The notes under the pieces are model-generated. The model was not told the DNA's origin. It ran no database searches and saw only the letters and a program-made list of their open reading frames with translations. From positions 1 to 64,000 of the forward strand of contig NZ_SRLB01000019.1 of NCBI RefSeq assembly GCF_004745635.1: DNA of 64,000 nt, read 5' to 3'. The DNA is from Methylobacterium nonmethylotrophicum (GTDB lineage Bacteria; Pseudomonadota; Alphaproteobacteria; Rhizobiales; Beijerinckiaceae). This document shows, in pieces, positions 45,005 to 55,012 of this stretch (position 1 is the stretch's first letter; the number at the start of each line of letters is the position of its first letter). The position numbers were made by a program, and so were the translations under genes.

Positions 45005-45817
45005 TCAGGCGGCCTGCGGGGCCAGCAGGGCGGCGTCGAGCCGCTCGGCCTCGAGGATCGTCAGGGTGCGCACGCGCCGGCGCAGGATCTCGGTGCGCAT
45101 CGCCTGCAGGTGCAGCGCGATGCCGAGCACCGAGGCGGCGGCGATCATGACGAGCAGGGGGTAGAGCATGGTCGGGTGGATGGTCGGCCCGCCCATCCGG
45201 AGGATCGAGGCCGGCTGGTGCAGGGTCGACCACCAGTTCACCGAGAACTTGATGATCGGCAGGTTGACGGCGCCGACGAGGGTCAGGATCGCCACCGCCC
45301 GGGCGGCCCGGTTCGGGTCCTCGATGGTCCGCCACAGGGCGAGCAGCCCGCAATAGATCAGGAACAGCACCAGCATCGAGGTCAGGCGCGCGTCCCAGAC
45401 CCAGTAGGTGCCCCACATCGGCTTGCCCCAGAGCGAGCCGGTGACGAGGCAGACCAGCGTGAAGGCGGCGCCGATCGGGGCGGCGGCGCGCTGCGCCACA
45501 TCGGCGAGCGGATGGCGCCAGATCAGGGTGCCGAGGGCCGAGACCGCCATGGCGCCGTAGAAGAACACCGCCATCCAGGCCGCCGGCACGTGGATGAACA
45601 TGATCCGCACCGTCTCGCCCTGCTGGTAGTCGGGCGGGGCGACGAACCAGGTCAGGTACTGGCCGACCGCGAGCAGCACGAGGGCGAGCCCCGCCACCCA
45701 GGGCAGGAGCGCCCCGGACCAGCGCATGAAGTGGCCGGGCTGCGCCAGCCGCGTGAGACGACCCATCGACCTGGCCTCCACCGACTTGGCTTTCGACGCC
45801 TCGGCATCCATCGACAT
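45005..45817 (-). CDS. ccmC: Haem exporter protein CcmC
   Basis: 270 residues with six TM helices. The WWD-type haem motif is WGTYWVWDARLTSML and the haem-ligating His residues are in FIHVPAAWMAVFFY and GPTIHPTML. It transfers haem to CcmE in cytochrome c maturation. ATG 45817 gives the conserved length; the in-frame extension to 45910 is unlikely. Usually ccmB precedes ccmC directly; here ccmB lies 2.8 kb further upstream, beyond an insert. Confidence 0.95.
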   Translation of the reverse strand: MSMDAEASKAKSVEARSMGRLTRLAQPGHFMRWSGALLPWVAGLALVLLAVGQYLTWFVAPPDYQQGETVRIMFIHVPAAWMAVFFYGAMAVSALGTLIWRHPLADVAQRAAAPIGAAFTLVCLVTGSLWGKPMWGTYWVWDARLTSMLVLFLIYCGLLALWRTIEDPNRAARAVAILTLVGAVNLPIIKFSVNWWSTLHQPASILRMGGPTIHPTMLYPLLVMIAAASVLGIALHLQAMRTEILRRRVRTLTILEAERLDAALLAPQAA

Positions 45818-45912
45818 CGCCGCCGGTGTAGCGCGCGGGCGCCCGCACGGGCAATGCGGACGAACGGCGCAGAACGGCGCAGACGGGTGTGGCAAAGGGG
45901 CGTGGATCATCC

Positions 45913-45937
45913 GGAACGAAGCGTGGCGGTGCCGGTT
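45913..45937 (+). promoter_or_regulatory. EcfG-type general-stress promoter
   Basis: GGAAC (45913-45917), 17 bp, GTT (45935-45937) exactly matches the GGAAC-N16/17-GTT pattern reported for EcfG-dependent promoters of Methylobacterium and related alphaproteobacteria. It lies 40 bp before the DUF1328 start, an ideal distance. Confidence 0.72.
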
Positions 45938-45976
45938 ACCCTCGCGACTTCTCGCAGAGCCCGGAGCGCTCCCGCC

Positions 45977-46150
45977 ATGTTGAAATGGGCGATCATCTTC
46001 TTCGTGATCTCGCTGGTGGCCGGCGCGCTCGGCTTCACCAACGTGGCGTCGGGTGCCCGCGGCATCGCGCGGCTGCTGTTCGGGCTGTTCCTGGTGATCG
46101 CGGTGGTGATCGTGATCGCGGCGGTGCTGCTCGGGCAGGCGGTGTTCTAG
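45977..46150 (+). CDS. DUF1328-family small membrane protein
   Basis: 57 residues with two TM segments. LKWAIIFFVISLVAGALGFTNVASGARGIARLLFGLFLVIAVVIVIAA is a typical DUF1328 (YtjA-like) sequence. Such proteins are commonly induced by stress. The EcfG-type promoter upstream predicts general-stress control. It opens a plus-strand insert that separates two ccm blocks. Confidence 0.92.
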   Translation: MLKWAIIFFVISLVAGALGFTNVASGARGIARLLFGLFLVIAVVIVIAAVLLGQAVF

Positions 46151-46200
46151 GACGGTCCTGCGCTCCCCCGGGCTGCGCAGGCGCCCGGGAGAGGGTGGCG

Positions 46201-46653
46201 ATGGCGTTCGAGATCCGGCCGGCGACGGCGGACGATGCGGCGGAGATCAGCCACGTCGTCCTCTCGGCGTTGCACGAGAGCAATGCCGCCGATTACAGCC
46301 CGGAGATCATCGCGCGGGTCGCCCGGAGCTTCACGCCGGAGCGGGTCGCCGCGCAGATCGCCACGCGACAGGTCTTCGTCGCGGTGGAAGCGGGACGCAT
46401 CGTCGGTACGGCGAGCCGCGACGGCGCCGTCGTGCGTGCCGTCTTCATTGCTCCCGACGCGCAGCGGCGGGGCATCGGCCGGGCCCTGATGGCCGACATC
46501 GAGCGGGCGGCCCGTGCGGCAGGCGTCGCGAAGCTGACCTTGCAGTCGTCGCTGACCGCCGTGCACTTCTACGGCAGGCTCGGGTTCCAGGTGCTCACGG
46601 AGCTACGGCACGGCGACGAGCGGACGATCGTCATGCAACGGCGGCTGGCGTGA
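46201..46653 (+). CDS. GNAT-family N-acetyltransferase
   Basis: 150 residues with the GNAT fold. The N-terminus MAFEIRPATADDAAEI is standard. The acetyl-CoA-binding loop is IAPDAQRRGIGRALMADIERAARAAGV (motif A, R/QxxGxG/A), followed by LTLQSSLTAVHFYGRLGFQVL. The substrate is unknown. It lies 50 bp after the DUF1328 gene on the same strand. Confidence 0.9.
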   Translation: MAFEIRPATADDAAEISHVVLSALHESNAADYSPEIIARVARSFTPERVAAQIATRQVFVAVEAGRIVGTASRDGAVVRAVFIAPDAQRRGIGRALMADIERAARAAGVAKLTLQSSLTAVHFYGRLGFQVLTELRHGDERTIVMQRRLA

Positions 46654-46791
46654 GCGGCGGCACCGGCCCTTCATCCTCCAAGCCGTATCCCCCCAAGCCG
46701 TCCGGGATCGCGGTCGCGGAGCAACGGGTCGGGCCGCGGGCCCTTGATCCAGGCCAGGCGGCCGCTCATCACGGCCGGAACCGTCCCGCGC

Positions 46792-46810
46792 CCGTCTAAC
46801 CGTTAGACGG
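46792..46810. promoter_or_regulatory. 19-nt palindrome upstream of the chemotaxis receptor
   Basis: CCGTCTAAC-C-GTTAGACGG is a perfect two-fold symmetric site in the 263-bp region before the receptor gene, about 107 bp upstream of its start. It could be an operator. No T-run follows, so a terminator of the acetyltransferase gene is a second option. Confidence 0.4.
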
Positions 46811-46916
46811 TCGAGGCATTCGGCCTCATCAATAATTCTGTCGATTCTATTTAACTCCCCTGCGGTATCGCGATCGTGCGTTCGCCTCGATCAGTGCAGC
46901 CGGCAGGAAGCAAAAG

Positions 46917-48602
46917 ATGCCCGTTTCTATAAGAGTGGCGTTGGCTGGACTTCTCTCGCTGTTAGTGCTCGTGATCGGGCTTCAGGGCGGCCTGACCCTC
47001 ATGAAGCTCGAGGCGATCCGCGGGAATGCCGGGGACAGCGCGAGCCGGCTCATCCCTGCCATACGGCTCATCAGCGAGCTGGGATCCGCCGTCGACAAGT
47101 CGCGGGTCCGGCAGTATCGGCTGGCGGCCGCGACGCAGGGCGCGCAGCAGCTGGTCGAGCACCGCAAGATGTATCTGTCGGTGGTCGAGAAGGTCGCCGC
47201 CCTGCGCGCCCGCTACGAGCCCATGATCTCGTCGTCCGAGGAGCGCACGCTCTACGAGCAGTTCTCGCGCGCCTGGGCGCGCTACGAGGAGATCGGCCGT
47301 CGGGCCGTGACGCTCATGGAGGCCGACCGGTCGAAGGAAGCGCTGGCGGAGATCGTCTCGCCGGAGATGCTCAAGCTCTCCGGGGAATTGGGTGACGCGA
47401 TCGCGCAGGCCATCGCCCTGAACGGTCGCCGGGCGCAGGGCGCAGCGGACGCGACGCTGGACAGCGCAGGAACCGCAACCGTGGCGACCTGGGTCGCGCT
47501 GGCGACGGCGCTCGTCGTGGCCTTGGGCGCGATGCTGTTCAGCCAGGTCAGGATCTCCCGTCCGATCGCCCGCATGACGGCCGCGATGGCGGCCCTCGCC
47601 GCCGGAGACATGACGGTTGCGGTTCCGGGAGCCGGTCGCCGCGACGAGATCGGTGCGATGGCCGACGCCGTGCAGGTCTTCAAGGACAATCTGGGCCAAA
47701 CCCGCCGGCTCGAGGAGGAGACGGCACTGGCCCGCGCCTCCGCCGAGGACCAGCGCAGGGCCGGCATGCGCCAGATGGCGGATCGCTTCGAGCAGGTGGT
47801 GGGCGGCGTCGTCGGGACGGTGTCCGCCTCGGCGACCGAGCTGCAGGCGACCGCCCGGACGATGAGCGCCAACGCCGGAGAGACCGCCAGCCAATCCACC
47901 GCCGTGGCCGCGGCCGCGGCGGAGGCTTCGGCCAATGTCGGCACGGTCGCCACCGCCGCGGAGGAGCTCGGCGTCTCCGTCCAGGAGATCGGGCGCCGGG
48001 TGTCGGGCTCGGCGGACCTCGCCCAGCGTGCGGCGGCCGAAGCCGATGCGACGGCCGCCCTCGTGCAGGAGTTGAACGGCGCCGTGGCCAAGGTCAGCGA
48101 CGTCGTCGGCCTGATCGCGAGCATTGCCAGCCAGACCAACCTCCTGGCCCTGAACGCGACGATCGAGGCGGCCCGGGCGGGTGAGGCGGGACGCGGCTTC
48201 GCGGTCGTGGCCCAGGAGGTGAAGGCGCTCGCCACCCAGACCGCCAGGGCAACAGAGGAGATCACCGGGCAGATCGGCCGGATCCAGGGCGCCACGGACC
48301 AGGCGGTCGGCGCCATCGGGGCGATCACCGGACGGATCGGCGAGATCAGCGCCGTCGCCATTTCCATCGCGGCGGGGGTCGAGGAGCAGGCGGCTGCGAC
48401 CCGCGAGATCGCCCGCAACGTGTCGCAGGCCTCCTCCGGCACCCGCGACGTGACCCACACCATCGCGGGGGTCGCGCGTGCCTCGGGCGAGACCGGCGCG
48501 GCGGCGAACCAGGTGCTCGCGTCGGCCTCCGCGCTGTCGCGCCAGTCGGAGCACCTCACCGCGGAGGTCGCGCGCTTCCTCGCCACGGTGCGGGCGGCCT
48601 GA
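46917..48602 (+). CDS. Methyl-accepting chemotaxis protein
   Basis: 561 residues. TM1 (RVALAGLLSLLVLVIGLQGGL) and TM2 (WVALATALVVALGAMLFSQV, about 190-210) enclose a four-helix-bundle ligand domain (about 30-185). HAMP follows (RPIARMTAAMAALAAGDM), then the signalling hairpin with the tip motif GLIASIASQTNLLALNATIEAARAGEAGRGFAVVAQEVKALA (QTNLLALNAxIEAARAGE). RBS AGGAAG is 7 bases before ATG. Its position between ccm blocks is unusual. The ligand is unknown. Confidence 0.95.
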   Translation: MPVSIRVALAGLLSLLVLVIGLQGGLTLMKLEAIRGNAGDSASRLIPAIRLISELGSAVDKSRVRQYRLAAATQGAQQLVEHRKMYLSVVEKVAALRARYEPMISSSEERTLYEQFSRAWARYEEIGRRAVTLMEADRSKEALAEIVSPEMLKLSGELGDAIAQAIALNGRRAQGAADATLDSAGTATVATWVALATALVVALGAMLFSQVRISRPIARMTAAMAALAAGDMTVAVPGAGRRDEIGAMADAVQVFKDNLGQTRRLEEETALARASAEDQRRAGMRQMADRFEQVVGGVVGTVSASATELQATARTMSANAGETASQSTAVAAAAAEASANVGTVATAAEELGVSVQEIGRRVSGSADLAQRAAAEADATAALVQELNGAVAKVSDVVGLIASIASQTNLLALNATIEAARAGEAGRGFAVVAQEVKALATQTARATEEITGQIGRIQGATDQAVGAIGAITGRIGEISAVAISIAAGVEEQAAATREIARNVSQASSGTRDVTHTIAGVARASGETGAAANQVLASASALSRQSEHLTAEVARFLATVRAA

Positions 48603-48633
48603 GCCGTCGCCCCGGGGCCCTCCGGTGGGGGAC

Positions 48634-49302
48634 CTACTCCCCCCACCGCAGCGCCGCCGCCGCGGCGAGCGTCCCCACCACCCCCGCCGCGAGGCTGAGC
48701 GCCCCCAGGATCGCCAGCGGCGTCGTGAACGGCACGGTTCCGCCGAGCGCCGCCTCCGCCGCCGAGACGCCGAAGATCAGGGTCGGCACCATCAGGGGCA
48801 GCACCACCACGGCGAGGATCAGGCCGCCGCGGCGGATCGAGGCGGTGAGCGCCGCGCCGACGGCACCGATGAAGGTCAGCGCCGGGGTGCCGACGAGGAG
48901 CGTCAGGCTGGTCGCAGCCATGCCGGCGGGACTCAGGGCGACGAGGAGCCCGAAGAGCGGGGTGGCCAGCGCCAGCGGCAGGCCGGTGGTGAGCCAGTGC
49001 GCCGTGACCTTGGCGAGGACCAGGAGCTCGAGCGGGGCGGGGGCGCCAGAGAGGAGGTCGAGGGAGCCGTCCTCCTCGTCGGCCTGAAAGAGGCGGTCGA
49101 GGCCGATGAGCGTCGCCAGCACCGCGGCGATCCACAGGATGCCGGGGCCGATCCGGGCCAGCAGGTTGAGGTCGGGCCCGAGGCCGAACGGCACCAGGGC
49201 GACGATCATCAGGAAGAACACCAGGGACAAGGCCCCCGAGCCGCCGATGCGGCCGGCCAGGCGCAGGTCCCGGGCGACGACCGCCAGGAAGGCGCGGCCC
49301 AT
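48634..49302 (-). CDS. ccmB: Haem exporter protein CcmB
   Basis: 222 residues with six TM segments. FLAVVARDLRLAGRIGGSGALSLVFFLMIVALVPFGLGPD, LDRLFQADEEDGSLDLL and PLELLVLAKVTAHWL are family hallmarks. With CcmA it forms an ABC transporter-like module that powers CcmE haem release. The start overlaps the ccmA stop by one base. It ends 31 bp from the convergent receptor gene. Confidence 0.95.
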   Translation of the reverse strand: MGRAFLAVVARDLRLAGRIGGSGALSLVFFLMIVALVPFGLGPDLNLLARIGPGILWIAAVLATLIGLDRLFQADEEDGSLDLLSGAPAPLELLVLAKVTAHWLTTGLPLALATPLFGLLVALSPAGMAATSLTLLVGTPALTFIGAVGAALTASIRRGGLILAVVVLPLMVPTLIFGVSAAEAALGGTVPFTTPLAILGALSLAAGVVGTLAAAAALRWGE

Positions 49303-49949
49303 CAGACGGCCTCCGCGAAGGGGTCGGCCGCGACGTCGGACCGCGTGGGGCGGAACGCCTCGACGGAGAGTTCGCGCGCGGCCTCCAGCTCCAGCGCCTG
49401 GTGGGTCGCCGCGATGACGAGGCCGCCTTCCGCCAGATGCGCCCGCATCAGCCCGGCGAGCGCCGCTTGCGAGGCCACGTCGAGGGCGGCGGTGGGCTCG
49501 TCGAGGAGCCAGAGCGGCCGGCGGCAGACGAGGAGCCGGGCGAGCGCCACCCGCCGGCGCTGGCCGGCCGAGAGGTAGGCGACCGGCAAACCCGCCGCAT
49601 GGGCGAGGCCGAGCCGGGCGAGCGCCGCGCGGGGCGCGAGGTCGGCTGCCCCCAAGAGGTCGCGGGCGAAGGCGAGGTTCTCTTCCGCGGTGAGCGCCCC
49701 TTTCAGCCCGTCGCGGTGGCCGACGACGTGCAGGCATTCGGGGATCGTGCGCTCGCCCACAGCCTCGGCCGTCAGGCGCCCGGCCTCCGGCCGCAGGCGC
49801 CCGGCGAGGATCGCCAGCAGCGACGATTTGCCGGCGCCGTTGCGGCCGGTGACGGTGAGCGCCTCGCCGGCCTTGAGGGTGAAGGAGAGCCCGGAAAAGA
49901 GGCGCCGGCCGGAGCGCCGGCAGGCGAGGTCCTCGGCGATCAGGCGCAA
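49302..49949 (-). CDS. ccmA: ABC-type haem exporter ATP-binding protein CcmA
   Basis: 215 residues from TTG 49949; GGAG lies about 12 bases upstream. Walker A is TGRNGAGKSSLLAILAG, the signature YLSAGQRRRVALARLL, Walker B PLWLLDEPTAALD and the switch His THQALE. It hydrolyses ATP in the CcmAB module. It is divergent from acnA across 362 bp; in many alphaproteobacteria acnA and ccmA are divergent neighbours too. Confidence 0.95.
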   Translation of the reverse strand: MRLIAEDLACRRSGRRLFSGLSFTLKAGEALTVTGRNGAGKSSLLAILAGRLRPEAGRLTAEAVGERTIPECLHVVGHRDGLKGALTAEENLAFARDLLGAADLAPRAALARLGLAHAAGLPVAYLSAGQRRRVALARLLVCRRPLWLLDEPTAALDVASQAALAGLMRAHLAEGGLVIAATHQALELEAARELSVEAFRPTRSDVAADPFAEAV

Positions 49950-50311
49950 CGGCAGGGGTCTCCGGAGGGCAGGGGGACGCCCGCGTTTACGCTATGCCGG
50001 CCCTGCCGAGAATGCGCGAATGCGCGGCCACCAGACCCGTAGCGGCCAGTTTCGAAGTGTTCTATACGCAGTCCCGGCTGCGCCGCGCGACCTTCAGAGG
50101 CGTCCAAACCGTCCTTCGCGCATCCCAGTCCGGGCACCCCCGGGGCGGCGCGCGCACCGTCCGATTCCCGCCGTCAGGCGAGGGCGGGCGGCATACGGGC
50201 CCGTTCCTTGCGTCAGGCAGGGACGACCCCGCAGCGCATCCGGCCGAACACTGTGGTGTGGCGCAGGCCCTGCCTGTGCCGTGTTCGACAACCCCTCGCG
50301 AGGACCACGCC
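49950..50311. other. 362-bp divergent region between ccmA and acnA
   Basis: It must hold the promoters of both operons. No distinct operator or gene was recognised by eye. The upstream open frame joined to acnA is an artefact of high GC. Confidence 0.5.
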
Positions 50312-53011
<2,700 letters not shown>

Positions 53012-53026
53012 GGCAAAGGGCCACCT

Positions 53027-53055
53027 CCACCCTCCGGGTCACCCTCGGAGGGTGG
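53027..53055 (+). terminator. First hairpin downstream of acnA
   Basis: CCACCCTCCG and CGGAGGGTGG form a 10-bp stem 15 bp after the stop. A weak T-tail (GGTTA) follows. Confidence 0.5.
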
Positions 53056-53109
53056 GGTTACGGCGCACCGGGAGCCCGTGACAGGCTTTTGGGGAACCGC
53101 CACCACGAC

Positions 53110-53140
53110 GGGGGCCTTTCCGGCGGGAAGGGCCCCCTTC
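53110..53140 (+). terminator. Second hairpin downstream of acnA
   Basis: GGGGGCCTTTCC pairs with GGAAGGGCCCCC (one G-U), loop GGCG, followed by TTCCTGTTCTC. It is the more convincing terminator of the pair. Confidence 0.75.
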
Positions 53141-53162
53141 CTGTTCTCGGGAGACGCGCGCG

Positions 53163-53468
53163 ATGAGCCCGGACGACAAGATCAACGGCCTGACCACGCT
53201 CTCGGCCCGCCACGGCGAGATGATCGCCCGGCTCTCCGAGGCGCAATCCGACGTCGCTGCCAAGCAGGTGGCTTTGCAGATGGCGGTTCGCTTCGTCGCC
53301 GGCATCCTGCGCGGGATCGATTCCGACCATTACCGCCACCAGCTCGGCGGCTTCCTCGCCATGCTGGAGGACGCGCTGACCCGCGACGACCCCGATTCCG
53401 ACCTCGCCCGGCGGGTGCTGGACACGGTCAAGTCCACCCTGGAGCCGGAGGAGGACGAGGAGGCGTGA
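53163..53468 (+). CDS. Small hypothetical cytoplasmic protein
   Basis: 101 residues with RBS GGGAGA 7 bases before ATG. Helical throughout: residues 1-50 (LSARHGEMIARLSEAQSDVAAKQVALQMAVRFVAGIL) form a likely coiled-coil, then IDSDHYRHQLGGFLAMLEDAL. The tail is acidic (EPEEDEEA). It ends in a perfect hairpin that overlaps the stop. No family recognised. Confidence 0.65.
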   Translation: MSPDDKINGLTTLSARHGEMIARLSEAQSDVAAKQVALQMAVRFVAGILRGIDSDHYRHQLGGFLAMLEDALTRDDPDSDLARRVLDTVKSTLEPEEDEEA

Positions 53469-53495
53469 TGCGGTTTCCTTGCGGAAACCGCATCA
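53466..53495 (+). terminator. Perfect 13-bp hairpin at the end of the small hypothetical gene
   Basis: TGATGCGGTTTCC / GGAAACCGCATCA with loop TTGC. The stop codon TGA is its first base triplet. It also forms the first half of a repeated element (with 53510-53566). Confidence 0.8.
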
Positions 53496-53509
53496 CGCGC
53501 CGGCGCGGC

Positions 53510-53566
53510 GCCTGAGCGAAGCCGAGGTCCGCATTGCAAAGCAATTCGTCGGACATCGCATGACGC
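53510..53566. repeat. Palindromic intergenic repeat, copy 1
   Basis: GCCTGAGCGAAGCCGAGGTCCGCATTGC... with inverse GCAAAGCAATTCGTCGGACATCGCATGACG. It shares more than 45 of about 58 positions with 59934-59991 and lies behind a hairpin in both cases. Confidence 0.8.
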
Positions 53567-53668
53567 ACCCGATCACGTGTACGCGAGACGATTGTCCGGC
53601 GCCGCCGGGGCGAACCATAAAGGCCGGGGCTCCCCGATCCCGGAGCCCTTGCAGTCCCCGGAGTTCTC

Positions 53669-54388
53669 ATGACCATCCTCAGGACGATCGCGGCCGCCGG
53701 CCTGGCGCTCGCGGCGAGCGGAACGCTGGCGGCGAGCATTAAGCTCGCGATCGGCGTCGCGCTCGCCGCTCCGCAGGTCGAGCGCCTGCGCGGCACGATC
53801 GAGCGCGTCGAAGGGGACGCGGTCACCATCCGCACCCGCGCCGGCGCGACGGAGACGATCCGGCTCGTTCCCGGCACGCGGGTGGCGCTGTTGGCGCCGG
53901 CGAGCCTCGACCAGGTCAGGGACGGCAGCTTCATCGGCACCGCCGCGAAGGCCGGGCCGAAGCCCGGCGATCCGCCGGTGGCGCTCGAGGTGCTGATCTT
54001 CCCCGAGGCTCTGCGCGGCACCGGCGAGGGCCATGGCCAGTGGGACCGGCTGCCCGACGGCGCAGGCAGCTTTCCCGTCGAGACGACCATGACCAACGGC
54101 ACCGTCAAGGCGCAGGGTCCGGAGACCTTGGTCGAGACCACGATGACCAACGGCACCGTCGCGGGCGCAGCCGGCGCCGGCGCCGGCCGCACCATCACGG
54201 TCTCCTACAAGGGCCAGAGCCTCGCGGTCGCGGTGCCGCCGGGCACGCCGATCGTGACGCTGGAGCCCGCCGACCGGGCGGCTCTGGTGCCGGGCGCCAA
54301 GGTCTTCGCCTCCGCGACCCGGGACGGCGACCGGCTCGAGGCACGCAGCATCTCGGTCGGCAAGGACGGTCTGACGCCGCCGATGTGA
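53669..54388 (+). CDS. Exported protein of unknown function (DUF5666-like)
   Basis: 239 residues. Signal peptide TILRTIAAAGLALAASGTLAAS. The mature part is two similar beta-domains: a first one (VERLRGTIERVEGDAVTIRTRAGATETIRLVPGTRVALL) and a C-terminal one (RTITVSYKGQSLAVAVPPGTPIVTLEPADRAALVPGAKVFASATRDGDRLEARSI). A VETTMTNGTV motif is duplicated between them. It resembles exported OB-fold-like DUF5666 proteins. Function unknown; a strong palindrome terminates it. Confidence 0.75.
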   Translation: MTILRTIAAAGLALAASGTLAASIKLAIGVALAAPQVERLRGTIERVEGDAVTIRTRAGATETIRLVPGTRVALLAPASLDQVRDGSFIGTAAKAGPKPGDPPVALEVLIFPEALRGTGEGHGQWDRLPDGAGSFPVETTMTNGTVKAQGPETLVETTMTNGTVAGAAGAGAGRTITVSYKGQSLAVAVPPGTPIVTLEPADRAALVPGAKVFASATRDGDRLEARSISVGKDGLTPPM

Positions 54389-54424
54389 GGCGGGGCCGGA
54401 TGACCTGACGCAGCAGAATCCGAC

Positions 54425-54456
54425 CGCGGCCCCGTGCGCCGGCGCACGGGGCCGCG
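54425..54456 (+). terminator. Perfect 32-nt palindrome downstream of the exported protein
   Basis: CGCGGCCCCGTGCGCC and its exact inverse. It lies 36 bp beyond the stop and is followed by ATTGCTCC. Very stable hairpin, terminator-like. Confidence 0.75.
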
Positions 54457-54628
54457 ATTGCTCCGGGGGTGTACGCGAAAATCGGGCGCAACTGCCTCCC
54501 TGGACGTGCGTTGAACATGTCGAGCCGGGGATCCGGCGCAATCCTTCGACCGTGCGGGCGCCGCCCCGTGCCCCAAACCTCGACCCTTTATCTTGACGGA
54601 GCCGGGACCCCCGTCCCGTAATCGCGCC

Positions 54629-54841
54629 ATGAAGCTGATTCCGAGCAATCACGCCGCGACCTTCGGTCAGACGCACACGACCGCGTCGTCCCTGGCCGAC
54701 GCGCTGCTGCTCGCCAAGCTCGGGCACGACCTGCGGTCGATGTACACCGACGTGACGGACGAGCCGGTGCCGCAGGAACTCGACGCGCTGATCGACCGGT
54801 TGCATGCCGTGCTCGGGGACGAGCCCGAGCCGCACGGCTAG
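54629..54841 (+). CDS. NepR-like anti-sigma factor
   Basis: 70 residues from ATG 54629. The pattern LLLAKLGHDLRSMYTDVTDEPVPQELDALIDRLHAVL matches NepR (xIGxxLRxxYxxxxxEPVPxxLxxLLxxL). NepR sequesters the EcfG sigma factor until phosphorylated PhyR releases it. Classic nepR sits next to phyR and ecfG; here neither is in the window, so it is a paralogue or orphan. The N-terminal 20 residues (HAATFGQTHTTASS) are atypical. Confidence 0.78.
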   Translation: MKLIPSNHAATFGQTHTTASSLADALLLAKLGHDLRSMYTDVTDEPVPQELDALIDRLHAVLGDEPEPHG

Positions 54842-55012
54842 AATCTGGGCGGGCCGCGCCCGGGACTCGGCGTCTGCTCCCGGATGCGCGAGCGTGACTG
54901 TACCGCGGAAGCGACAAGCCGGACGAACGAACCGGGCCGGCGCGATCTCGCCTTGAGGTCGGGCGCGAAACAGTGTGGGGTGCGCGTCCCGAGCCGTCAG
55001 CCCCCCAGCCTC

